Assembly: GCF_000424065.1 (NCBI RefSeq)
Contig: NZ_AUJE01000015.1
Coordinates: 25,638-89,637, forward strand
Direction: 5' to 3'
DNA: 64,000 bases
Source: Selenomonas ruminantium subsp. ruminantium ATCC 12561
GTDB taxonomy: Bacteria; Bacillota; Negativicutes; Selenomonadales; Selenomonadaceae
Below are positions 45,566-54,018 of the stretch, in pieces; the first letter of the stretch is position 1; each line of letters begins with the position of its first letter. Position numbers and translations under genes: made by a program. The notes below the pieces were generated by a model, which was given only the letters and a program-made list of their open reading frames with translations, was not told the DNA's origin and ran no database searches.

Positions 45566-46672
45566 TTAACGGTATATTCTCGGCACCCGCGCACTAAGCA
45601 AGCACGGCACCTCGTAATTAATGGTGTTGCCCCAGCGCGCCACCTCATCAATGGTCAGGCTGTCACTGCCAAACAGGGTAACCTCGTCCCCAATTTGCAC
45701 GCCTGGAATATCCGTCACATCCACCATCACCTGGTCCATGCACACCCGGCCGGCAATCGGTGCTTTCTGCCCATGAATTTCCACAAATCCCTCTTTGCCA
45801 TAGGCACGGATATAGCCATCGGCATAGCCAATCGGCAGGGTGGCAATGCGGCTTTCGCGTTTTGCCGTGAACTGCCGCCCATAGCCAATACTTTCGCCCG
45901 GCTGCAAGGTCTTAACCCAAACCACTTTGGCCTTGAGGCTCATCACCGGCTGCAGGTCAATCGGATGGGTTACCTCTTCGGACGGCCACAGGCCATACTG
46001 GATAACCCCCGCCCGCACCATATCAAAATGCGCTTCGGGAATTTCCAAAATTGCCGCCGATTCTGCAATATGCTTTAGGGAAAGCTTTATCCCACGACCT
46101 TCCACAGCTGCAATTGCTTCCTTAAATGCCGCCAGCTGCGCTTTCGTATACGTCTTATCCTTGCTGTCTGCCGTGGCAAAATGGGAGAACATTCCCTCGA
46201 TTACCAGTCCCAGCATCTTGTCAATCTTTGCGGCCAGCTCTCCGATTTCCTCCGGACGCACGCCGATACGCCCCATGCCCGTGTCCACTTTCAGATGGAT
46301 GCGGGCTTTTTTCTGTTGGCGCTGCGCCTCCTGCGACAATGCCTTAGCCAAGGACAATTCGCAGACCACCTGTGTCAAATCATAATCCACAACATCCTTA
46401 GCGTCCTCCGGCATAACCAAACCGAGTACCAAAATCGGCGTAGTAAAACCTGCCTGCCGCAGTTCGATGCCCTCGGACAAGGTTGCCACAGCCAGATATT
46501 CTGCCCCTTCCTCAACAGCCACTCTGGCCGCCGCCACGGCTCCATGACCATAGGCATTTGCCTTGACCACTGCGCAGAGTTTAACCCCTGCCGCCAGCTG
46601 TTTTTTGATTTCTCTATAATTATGACGTAACGCCTGCAGATTGACTTCGGCCCATACCGGACGATTTGGCAT
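45566..46672 (-). CDS. alr: Alanine racemase
   Basis: PLP enzyme making D-alanine for peptidoglycan. About 368 residues. The PLP lysine is in VVKANAYGHG near residue 35, and the C-terminal half has RVCMDQVMVDVT with the conserved tyrosine/cysteine region around GYADGY. The ATG at 46672 has AAGGAGTG upstream; the upstream TTG extension is rejected. Confidence 0.96.
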   Translation of the reverse strand: MPNRPVWAEVNLQALRHNYREIKKQLAAGVKLCAVVKANAYGHGAVAAARVAVEEGAEYLAVATLSEGIELRQAGFTTPILVLGLVMPEDAKDVVDYDLTQVVCELSLAKALSQEAQRQQKKARIHLKVDTGMGRIGVRPEEIGELAAKIDKMLGLVIEGMFSHFATADSKDKTYTKAQLAAFKEAIAAVEGRGIKLSLKHIAESAAILEIPEAHFDMVRAGVIQYGLWPSEEVTHPIDLQPVMSLKAKVVWVKTLQPGESIGYGRQFTAKRESRIATLPIGYADGYIRAYGKEGFVEIHGQKAPIAGRVCMDQVMVDVTDIPGVQIGDEVTLFGSDSLTIDEVARWGNTINYEVPCLLSARVPRIYR

Positions 46673-46747
46673 TACCCCCACACTCCTTTTACGCAAATTT
46701 CATTTCTAAGTATAGCAAAATGGTATAGTTAAGTCTATAATGTAGAT

Positions 46748-47110
46748 ATGAATAAACTGCTTAAAAAGGCGGATATCGTGCTAATTGTCCTGCTCTTTAC
46801 GCTCTCCCTGCTACCGCTGGCAAAATTCGGTCAGCCGGAACCTGCCTGTTATGCTGAAATCCGCCAAGCAGGCAGGAGCATCAAACGCATTCAGCTGACA
46901 GGGCATACAGGTGTTACAGAACTTACTGCCACCTGCGAAGTAAACGGACAGAAAAAACACAACCATATCCGCGTAGAAAATGAACATATTATCATGACAG
47001 CTGCCGACTGCCCTGATAAAATCTGCGTACAGACAGGTGCTGTATCCCAACCTGGCGAAATCATTGCCTGCCTGCCCCATAAATTAATCATTGAAATCAA
47101 GAGCGAATAA
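46748..47110 (+). CDS. NusG domain II-containing membrane protein
   Basis: 120 residues with an N-terminal helix (about 8-28) and a NusG_II-type beta domain ending in CPDKICVQTGAVSQPGEIIACLPHKLII. In Firmicutes this family usually precedes the heptaprenyl diphosphate synthase subunit I gene, as it does here. Probably extracytoplasmic; role unknown, possibly in electron transport or quinone synthesis. Confidence 0.88.
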   Translation: MNKLLKKADIVLIVLLFTLSLLPLAKFGQPEPACYAEIRQAGRSIKRIQLTGHTGVTELTATCEVNGQKKHNHIRVENEHIIMTAADCPDKICVQTGAVSQPGEIIACLPHKLIIEIKSE

Positions 47111-47113
47111 CCC

Positions 47114-47635
47114 ATGAATCTACGAAAATACCTGTACATCGCCCTGCTGACCGCCATCTCACTGGTACTTTTCTTAGTGGAAGGTTTTATCCCCTGGACC
47201 TTTATTGCACCGGGAGCCAAGCTTGGTCTTGCCAACATTGTCACCGTCTGCGCTCTCTATACTTTAGGTTTTCGTGCCAGCCTGCTGATTGTCCTTATAC
47301 GCACAGGTCTGGCTTCCTTTTTCGGTGGCGGCCCAACGGTCTTTCTCTACAGCCTAGCGGGCGGTCTGCTAAGTCTTACGGTCATGATGGGTTTAAAAAA
47401 AACTGCCCGTTTCTCCATCTTTGGCATCAGCGCCGCCGGCGGCTTCAGCCACCATCTCGGCCAACTTTTTCTCGCCGCCCTAGCAGCCGATACCCTAAAC
47501 ATCTTCCGTTACCTGCCGATACTCGGCACCTGTGGTCTTGTAACCGGACTCACCATTGGCTGGCTGGCTGCAAAAATATTAAAACAACTGCCCTCAAACG
47601 GCCATCTGTCCCGGCACTACACCACCAACGAATAA
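47114..47635 (+). CDS. Gx transporter family / heptaprenyl diphosphate synthase component I-like
   Basis: Hydrophobic 173-residue protein with five or six helices and the pattern PGAKLGLANIVTVCALYTLGF plus FFGGGPTVFLYSLAGGLLSL, typical of the Hpre_diP_synt_I family. It starts 3 bases after the NusG_II gene. Its true function (transport or isoprenoid synthesis) is uncertain despite the family name. Confidence 0.88.
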   Translation: MNLRKYLYIALLTAISLVLFLVEGFIPWTFIAPGAKLGLANIVTVCALYTLGFRASLLIVLIRTGLASFFGGGPTVFLYSLAGGLLSLTVMMGLKKTARFSIFGISAAGGFSHHLGQLFLAALAADTLNIFRYLPILGTCGLVTGLTIGWLAAKILKQLPSNGHLSRHYTTNE

Positions 47636-47745
47636 GAATAATACCACGACCAGCCTCGAGCCAATTGACAACATGCTCACCATTACTTATACTAATCGGT
47701 ATACAACTTTACAATCACCGCTGAGCACAAGGGAGGGCATTTTTT

Positions 47746-48306
47746 ATGGAAAAGCTTACTTTAGAACGAGCAAAAGAAATTCTTGCCAAACATACAACCG
47801 AAGAACATCTGTTCCATCACGCTGCCGCTGTCAGCGCCGCCATGGGTGCTATGGCCGAAGCCTGCGGCGAGGATAAGGAGCATTGGGCCGCCATCGGCTG
47901 GCTCCACGATGTGGACTATGAAAAATATCCGGACGAACACTGCCATCATGTACAGGAACTATTAGCCCCCGAAGACGTGGAGGAAGATGACATTAACGCC
48001 ATTATCTCTCATGGTTATGGAATCACTATCAACGAACATGAACCCACCACGAATTTAGAAAAGAGCCTGTTTGCCGTAGACGAGCTTACCGGCATTATTC
48101 AAGCCTATGCCTTGATGCGTCCCGAACGCATGGACGGCATGGCGGTAAAATCCCTCAAGAAAAAATACAAGGACAAAAAATTCGCCGCAAAATGCAACAG
48201 AGAAATCATTAATCGCGGTATCGAAAATCTTGGCATGGATTTAGGCAAGGTCATGGAGTACTGCATCAAAGGCATGCAGGAACACCATGAGGAAATCGGT
48301 CTGTAA
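47746..48306 (+). CDS. HD-domain phosphohydrolase-like protein
   Basis: 186 residues with the HD signature: HHAAAVSAAM, then GWLHDVDYEKYPDEHCHH, where the His-Asp pair binds metal. Probably a soluble phosphohydrolase of unknown substrate. RBS AGGGAGG upstream. A giant hairpin follows. Confidence 0.9.
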   Translation: MEKLTLERAKEILAKHTTEEHLFHHAAAVSAAMGAMAEACGEDKEHWAAIGWLHDVDYEKYPDEHCHHVQELLAPEDVEEDDINAIISHGYGITINEHEPTTNLEKSLFAVDELTGIIQAYALMRPERMDGMAVKSLKKKYKDKKFAAKCNREIINRGIENLGMDLGKVMEYCIKGMQEHHEEIGL

Positions 48307-48327
48307 TTAAAATACCAACAACGTACC

Positions 48328-48522
48328 TTGCCGGCCCGTCGCTTTACGGGTGCAGCGTATGACGGCTGGCGTTAAGAAACTAATATTTGCATACAAAAAT
48401 CCCTGCCTAAAGGCGTTGTTTGAGCGTAAGCGAGTTTAGCCTTTAGGCAGGGATTTATTTTTTTGCAAATATTGGTTTTAGCCAGCCGTCTCAGCGGAGC
48501 ACGTAAAGTGACGGGCCGGCAA
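48328..48522. repeat. Giant imperfect hairpin, family 2, copy H3
   Basis: Arms TTGCCGGCCCGT with an exact complement at the far end, then GACGGCTGGC, AATATTTGCA and CTAAAGGC/CCTTTAG blocks, with the apex TTTGAGCGTAAGCGAGTTTA. It lies between the convergent HD and ptsI genes. Confidence 0.88.
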
Positions 48523-48539
48523 AACTATGCAGCTTGAAA

Positions 48540-50252
48540 TTACAATACTTTGCTGAGGTAAGCCTTGATTTCGTCGCCGTCTTCCATCTTCATCACGTCA
48601 GCGAGGATTTCCTTAGCTTTCGTGGAGCTGATGTTGCGGATTTTTTCCTTAACACGCGGAATGGACGGAGCGCTCATGGAGAGTTCGCTGATGCCCATAG
48701 CCATGAGGATTACAGCAGCGTTCGGGTCGCTGGCCATTTCACCGCACATGCCGGCCCAGATGCCGTTTTCACGGGCGCTGGTAATGGTGCGCTGAATGAG
48801 CTGCAGTACAGCCGGGTTGAAGTGGTTGTAGAGTTCAGCGATGTTGGCGTTGCCGCGGTCACAAGCCAGCGTATACTGAACGAGGTCGTTGGTGCCGATG
48901 GAGAAGAAGTCTACATACTTGGCGAGTACCGGCGTCATTACAGCAGCAGCCGGCGTTTCAACCATGATACCAACCTGTACATCTTCAGCATAAGCCTTGC
49001 CCTCATGAGCCAGTTCCAACTTAGCTTCTTCGATGAATTCCTTGACCTTCTTGAATTCTGCTACGTTGATAATCATCGGCACCATGATGCCCACTTTGCC
49101 GTATACACCAGCACGCAGGATAGCTTTCAGCTGCGGCAGGAAGAGGTCCTTGCGCTGCAGGCTGATGCGGACTGCACGGTAGCCGAGGAACGGGTTTTCT
49201 TCTTCCGGAATGTTGAGGTACGGCAGGGGTTTGTCACCGCCGATATCCATGGTACGGATAACGCAGAGGTTGCCCTGGCACTTTTCAACTGCTTCTTTGT
49301 AAGCCTTGAACTGGTCTTCTTCATTGGGGATATCCTGACGGCCCATGAATACGAACTCAGAACGGAACAGGCCTACGCCCTTGGCACCATACTTGAGGGC
49401 ATTATCCACGTCCATATGCGTGCCGATGTTAGCCATGAGGTCAACCTTCACGCCGTCCGTCGTAACAGCAGGCAGGTCTTTGAGCTGAGCGTAATGTGCA
49501 GCCAGTTCCTGCTGTTTCTTGATTTTTTCGTTGTAACCAGCCAATTCTTCTTCGCTGGGGTTCACGATAATCTTGCCTTCTTCGCCGTCCATGATAACAT
49601 GGTCGCCATCAGCAATCTTGTCGATGCGGTCTTCTTTGTTCAGGCCAACAATGGTCGGAATAGCACGGGCTTTGGCGATGATAACTGCATGAGCCGTCGT
49701 GGAGCCGGAGCCTAAGATTACACCGGCAATCTTGTCGGTCGGCATGCCAGCGATAACGGAAGGCTCGATTTCACGGCCGCAAAGGATAACTTTTTCGTCA
49801 CCCAGTTCCGGTTCTTTAACGCCCAGGATATACTTAGCTACGCGCTTGCCTACGTCACGGAGGTCAACGGCACGGGCTGCGAAGTATTCGTCTTCCATCA
49901 TCTCGAACATCTGAGCCTGTTCTTCAGCAGCTTTGAGGACTGCCTGCGGAGCATTGGCATTTTCTTCGAGCTTTTCTTCGATTTTCTGTGCCATCATGGG
50001 GTCCTGCACCATCATGCGATGTGCTTCCATGATTGCAGCCTGCTCTACCATATTCTGCTTCTGCAGGCGGTCGATGTTTTCACGCAGGGTTTCTGCTACG
50101 GCGGTCAGAGCGTCCTGAGCCTTCTTGCTCTCCACTTCTTTGGATTCCGGCTGGTAGTTTACCAGATAGCCGTCCAGATTCTGACCTGCCAGCATGATTT
50201 TACCGATAGCAATACCGGAAATAACGCCTTTACCTCTGATTGCGTCTGCCAT
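48540..50252 (-). CDS. ptsI: PTS enzyme I
   Basis: Phosphoenolpyruvate-protein phosphotransferase, which starts the PTS phosphate relay by phosphorylating HPr. 570 residues. The active-site histidine is in GSTTAHAVIIAKA (near 190), and the PEP-binding domain has DIGGDKPLPYL, GYRAVRIS and FFSIGTNDLVQYTLACDR. It lies downstream of ptsH with a terminator between. Confidence 0.98.
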   Translation of the reverse strand: MADAIRGKGVISGIAIGKIMLAGQNLDGYLVNYQPESKEVESKKAQDALTAVAETLRENIDRLQKQNMVEQAAIMEAHRMMVQDPMMAQKIEEKLEENANAPQAVLKAAEEQAQMFEMMEDEYFAARAVDLRDVGKRVAKYILGVKEPELGDEKVILCGREIEPSVIAGMPTDKIAGVILGSGSTTAHAVIIAKARAIPTIVGLNKEDRIDKIADGDHVIMDGEEGKIIVNPSEEELAGYNEKIKKQQELAAHYAQLKDLPAVTTDGVKVDLMANIGTHMDVDNALKYGAKGVGLFRSEFVFMGRQDIPNEEDQFKAYKEAVEKCQGNLCVIRTMDIGGDKPLPYLNIPEEENPFLGYRAVRISLQRKDLFLPQLKAILRAGVYGKVGIMVPMIINVAEFKKVKEFIEEAKLELAHEGKAYAEDVQVGIMVETPAAAVMTPVLAKYVDFFSIGTNDLVQYTLACDRGNANIAELYNHFNPAVLQLIQRTITSARENGIWAGMCGEMASDPNAAVILMAMGISELSMSAPSIPRVKEKIRNISSTKAKEILADVMKMEDGDEIKAYLSKVL

Positions 50253-50307
50253 TTTTCTTTTTCCCCCTGATAATAGTTGCCATAACTATGATTGATTTCG
50301 TAAAAAA

Positions 50308-50346
50308 CGCCTTCCTCCAAAGTCTCCAATCCTTGGAAAGAAGGCG
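50308..50346 (-). terminator. Terminator between ptsH and ptsI
   Basis: CGCCTTC with further pairing (TTCCAA/TTGGAGG) forms a stem followed on the minus strand by six T. It should let only part of the ptsH transcripts continue into ptsI. Confidence 0.75.
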
Positions 50347-50368
50347 CCCTAACCCTATGGGTTAATCA

Positions 50369-50635
50369 TTACTCTTCGCCGAACTTGGAATCAACGAGTT
50401 CTTTCAGAGCCTTTACAGCATCTGCTTCGTCCGGGCCGTCTGCAACGATGGTGATTTCCGTGCCTTTTACAAGACCCATGCTCATGATCATGAGAATGGA
50501 CTTAGCATCAACAGTCTTGCCCTTAGCCTGAATCTGAACCTTGGACTTGAACTTCGTAGCCGTCTGTACGAAGATGGATGCCGGGCGGGCATGGATACCA
50601 GTTTTGTTTTCGATCGTTACAACTTCCTGAGTCAT
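50369..50635 (-). CDS. ptsH: HPr phosphocarrier protein
   Basis: General PTS phosphocarrier, 88 residues. GIHARPA contains the enzyme I target His15, and AKSILMIMSMG contains Ser46, the HPr-kinase site of Firmicutes. The frame extends 7 codons upstream, but GAGGAGA precedes the ATG at 50635. Transcription very likely starts at the sigma-54 promoter about 100 bases upstream, which is unusual for ptsH. Confidence 0.97.
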   Translation of the reverse strand: MTQEVVTIENKTGIHARPASIFVQTATKFKSKVQIQAKGKTVDAKSILMIMSMGLVKGTEITIVADGPDEADAVKALKELVDSKFGEE

Positions 50636-50741
50636 TTGAAAATCTCTCCTCTTCATTTAACCATATTCTAAGGAACTGTTCATAAACAAATTTATTGCCA
50701 GTTCCTAAAGCGAACATGAAAATCTTTAACTGCCCTATATT

Positions 50742-50759
50742 AATGCAAGCAGCGTGCCA
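50742..50759 (-). promoter_or_regulatory. Sigma-54 promoter of ptsH
   Basis: The minus strand reads TGGCACGCTGCTTGCATT, a full match to the TGGCACG-N4-TTGCA consensus with GG and GC 10 bases apart. No better sigma-70 promoter is visible in the 281-base gap. Confidence 0.92.
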
Positions 50760-50878
50760 ACTTTTTAAAACACTTGGTAAAATTTCCTAAAATCGTCATA
50801 TACCCTGTGATTACTAATCGCATAAAATGAAAAATAATATTTATCCGTGAAAATTTCCCAGAGAACAATTCCTGTTTT

Positions 50879-50943
50879 TGGTAAATATTACCAGCTTTAT
50901 TATTTTTATTGGTAAATATTACCAACATAGGTAAAATTTACCA
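50879..50943. promoter_or_regulatory. Three palindromic operators upstream of the ptsH sigma-54 promoter
   Basis: TGGTAAATATTACCA occurs at 50879-50893 and at 50910-50924, and AGGTAAAATTTACCA at 50929-50943, overlapping the end of the activator gene. A degraded copy (TTGGTAAAATTTCC) lies near 50775. They sit about 120-185 bases upstream of the -24 element, a normal enhancer distance, and are the likely sites of the activator encoded next door. Confidence 0.75.
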
Positions 50944-52626
50944 AAATAAAAACAAGCCATATTTTCGAGCTTTAGCTGCCACAGTTTTATGCGTGATTTT
51001 GAGTTCCTTAGCCGCAGCATTAAACGTGCCACACTGCTTCAAAGCCTTGGCAATGATGCGTTTTTCGTATTCTTCCCAGGGAAGCACCGCACTTTCCGTT
51101 TCAAGCTGCCGGACTTCCCTATCGGCGGCCTCGCCTTTGATATAAGAAGGCAAAGCCGCCACGGTGATGGTATCGCTGTCCATCAGCGTAATCACCCGCT
51201 CAATGACATTTTCCAGTTCACGCACATTGCCCAGCCATTTGTAGCGCATGAGAATGTCCATGGCTTCCGGTGTAATGCTGCGAACAGTTTTTCCCGTAGC
51301 GGCACTGATTTTATCAATAAAGTGCTCCACCAGCAGTGGAATATCGTCAATGCGTTCCCGCAGGGGCGGCAGGATAATGGGAATGACATTCAGGCGATAA
51401 TACAAATCATCGCGGAACGTGCCGTCCTTGACCATATCCTCCAAATGACGGTTGGTGGCGGCGATAATCCGCACATCCACATGGACGGTTTCTTCGCCGC
51501 CCACGCGGTCAAATTCCTTCTGCTGCAGAACCCGCAGGAGTTTGACCTGCATCTTCTTGTCCATTTCGCCGATTTCATCGAGGAATATCGTGCCGTGGTC
51601 AGCCAGTTCAAATTTCCCCAGCTTGCGCTTCACCGCGCCGGTGAAAGCGCCCTTTTCATGGCCGAATAGTTCCGATTCCAACAAGGTGCCGGGAATGGCT
51701 CCGCAGTTCACACGGATAAACGGCCCCCGCCGCCGCTCACTGGCATAATGAATGCCCTCGGCGATGACTTCCTTGCCGGTGCCACTTTCGCCGCGAATCA
51801 GCACGGTCGCCGAGGATTGTGCTGCCTTGGAGGCCAGTGCCAGCACGTCGATAACCTTGCCGCTTTTGCCGATGTAGTTGGCAAAGGCATTGGCTGTCTT
51901 TTTCGTGCGCAGAAGTTCCTGTTCCAGATATTCTGCCTTGGCGGATACCTGCGAGAGACGCGCCATAAGATTTTGCAGTTCTGTGATGTCCTTGATGACC
52001 GAGACTACGCCAGCGATTTCACCATTGACAAAAATCGGATTGACATTGGCCACGACGGTTGTACCGTCCTTCTTGCGACTGATGCTGCCAATACGAGCAA
52101 CACCAGTACGCAGCACTGCACAGCGGTTGCCGTCTGGCGCGGTCTTAAAGACATTCTGCCCCATGACCATCTCGGGAGTCTTATGGACAATGCGCAGATA
52201 AGAGGGATTGACATAGGTGATTTCGCCCGTCCTGTCCACCACGCAGATGCCGTCCTGCACCGCCTCCAAAATCATCTGCAGGCGTTCCTGCATCAAGGCA
52301 TTTTCATGGAGCAGCTTATCCATTTCATGGATTTTCCCCGGCTCGCGCATCTCGAAATCGCCTTCCAGAAAGCGCACCATTTCGTAGACTGCCTGCCGGC
52401 CCGCATCACCTTCGGCAGAGACAAAGACCGAATCGCCTTTGCAGATTTTGAGCGCCACCAGCTTCATCAGACTGCGCATCTCAAAGCGCTCACTGCGCTG
52501 GCTGCGCAAAAACAGGGGGGTTGCATATTTCTCGCTGAGTTCCCGCGCCCGCTGGACAATCATTGCCGCAATGCGGGCATGTATGCCGCTGTTGTGTTGT
52601 ACCACGGCCTCCTGTTCATACATCAT
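50938..52626 (-). CDS. HPr-PAS-sigma-54 activator
   Basis: Enhancer-binding transcription factor of 562 residues with an unusual N-terminus. Residues 1-90 resemble HPr, with SGIHARI (His16) and MRSLMKL (Ser52) in the positions of HPr His15 and Ser46; the proline after HAR is isoleucine. A PAS domain (about 108-220) follows, then the AAA+ domain with Walker A GESGTGKE (279-286), GAFTGA (326-331) and Walker B TIFLDE, and a C-terminal Fis-type helix-turn-helix (about 520-560). It sits directly upstream of ptsH, whose promoter is sigma-54 dependent, so ptsH is the likely target. The signal is unknown. Confidence 0.93.
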   Translation of the reverse strand: MMYEQEAVVQHNSGIHARIAAMIVQRARELSEKYATPLFLRSQRSERFEMRSLMKLVALKICKGDSVFVSAEGDAGRQAVYEMVRFLEGDFEMREPGKIHEMDKLLHENALMQERLQMILEAVQDGICVVDRTGEITYVNPSYLRIVHKTPEMVMGQNVFKTAPDGNRCAVLRTGVARIGSISRKKDGTTVVANVNPIFVNGEIAGVVSVIKDITELQNLMARLSQVSAKAEYLEQELLRTKKTANAFANYIGKSGKVIDVLALASKAAQSSATVLIRGESGTGKEVIAEGIHYASERRRGPFIRVNCGAIPGTLLESELFGHEKGAFTGAVKRKLGKFELADHGTIFLDEIGEMDKKMQVKLLRVLQQKEFDRVGGEETVHVDVRIIAATNRHLEDMVKDGTFRDDLYYRLNVIPIILPPLRERIDDIPLLVEHFIDKISAATGKTVRSITPEAMDILMRYKWLGNVRELENVIERVITLMDSDTITVAALPSYIKGEAADREVRQLETESAVLPWEEYEKRIIAKALKQCGTFNAAAKELKITHKTVAAKARKYGLFLFW

Positions 52627-52663
52627 CGGACTGGTTCTCCTTTCTGCCTGCCATAAGCAAATA

Positions 52664-52691
52664 AGGGCGGTACAAAACGCTGTACCGCCCT
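52664..52691. terminator. Inverted repeat between purA and the activator gene
   Basis: AGGGCGGTACA and its complement form an 11-bp stem with a 6-base loop just after the purA stop. It has only a weak T-run, so termination may be partial. Confidence 0.5.
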
Positions 52692-52704
52692 CCTGCTTTA
52701 AACC

Positions 52705-53991
52705 TTAAAATATATCCTTGGCCAGAACAATCGTCTCGTCGCGGTTCGGGCCAACGGAGACAATGCCCAGGTTGATGCCAGTTACTTCTGCCATGCGTTC
52801 CAGATATTTCTTCGCATTTTCCGGCAGGTCTTCGTACTTGCGGATTTTGCTGATATCCGTGTTCCAACCTGCAAAAGTCTCATAAACCGGCTCTACTTCA
52901 GCCAATACCTTGAGGCTTGCGGGGATTTCGTTGAGGATTTCGCCCTTGTACTTGTAGGCTACGCACATCTTGATTTCCTCGAAGTTATCGAGAATATCCA
53001 GACGCGTAACTGCCATGTAGTCGATACCGGAAATCAGACCAGCATAGCGAACCACGCAGGCATCGAGCCAGCCCGTACGACGGGGACGGCCCGTAACCAC
53101 GCCATATTCATGGCCTTCTTCACGTATTTTCTCGCCAATGGCATTGAGCTGTTCCGTTGGGAAGGGGCCTTCGCCAACGCGGGTGCAGTATGCCTTGACG
53201 ATACCGACCACTTTGTCAATCTTATTAGGAGCAACACCAGCGCCTACACCCACACCACCGGAAATCGGATGGGATGCCGTAACGTACGGATAGGTACCAT
53301 AGTCAATATCGAGCATCGTCGCCTGCGCACCTTCAAAGAGAATCTTGCGGCCTTCCTTGATTTCGTCATTCAAGAGCGCAATGGTGTCGCAGACATAAGG
53401 ACGCAGACGTTCTGCATAGCCTAAATATTCCTTGAGAATTTCGTCATAGGAGAGCGGCTCATGGTCATACAGGAGTTTCAGTTCCTTGTTCTTGATTTCC
53501 AGGTTTTCCTTGAGTCGTTTAGCAAATTCTTCCTCGTCCATCAAATCGCAGACACGGATGCCGATGCGGTTATCACGGTCCATGTAGCAGGGGCCGATGC
53601 CGCGTTTCGTGGTGCCAATCTTGTTGTCGCCGCGGGCTTCATCGCCAATGCCGTCCATCAGACGGTGATAGGGCAGAACCACATGGGCACGGTTGGAAAT
53701 GCGGATACCGGACAGGTCAATGCCACGTTCAGCCAGCCCATCCATTTCCTCCAACATAACCATCGGGTCAAAAGCCACGCCATTGCCGACAATGCAATGC
53801 GAACCCTTGAACAGAATTCCGGAGGGCATCAGACGGAGCTTGTAAGCCTCGCCATCAACAACCACGGTATGACCGGCATTACTGCCGCCCTGAAAACGCA
53901 CTACCGTATCGGCCTGCTGAGCCAGATAGTCCACGATTTTGCCCTTGCCTTCATCGCCCCACTGGGTACCTGTTACTACTACTGTTGACAT
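52705..53991 (-). CDS. purA: Adenylosuccinate synthetase
   Basis: Joins IMP and aspartate using GTP in AMP synthesis. 428 residues. Motifs GTQWGDEGKGKIVD at the N-terminus, GNGVAFDP, GIGPCYMDR and TRLDILDNF are all present. It lies 28 bases after purB on the same strand. Confidence 0.98.
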   Translation of the reverse strand: MSTVVVTGTQWGDEGKGKIVDYLAQQADTVVRFQGGSNAGHTVVVDGEAYKLRLMPSGILFKGSHCIVGNGVAFDPMVMLEEMDGLAERGIDLSGIRISNRAHVVLPYHRLMDGIGDEARGDNKIGTTKRGIGPCYMDRDNRIGIRVCDLMDEEEFAKRLKENLEIKNKELKLLYDHEPLSYDEILKEYLGYAERLRPYVCDTIALLNDEIKEGRKILFEGAQATMLDIDYGTYPYVTASHPISGGVGVGAGVAPNKIDKVVGIVKAYCTRVGEGPFPTEQLNAIGEKIREEGHEYGVVTGRPRRTGWLDACVVRYAGLISGIDYMAVTRLDILDNFEEIKMCVAYKYKGEILNEIPASLKVLAEVEPVYETFAGWNTDISKIRKYEDLPENAKKYLERMAEVTGINLGIVSVGPNRDETIVLAKDIF

Positions 53992-54018
53992 AAGTCTCTC
54001 TCCTTAACGCCTTGTTAA

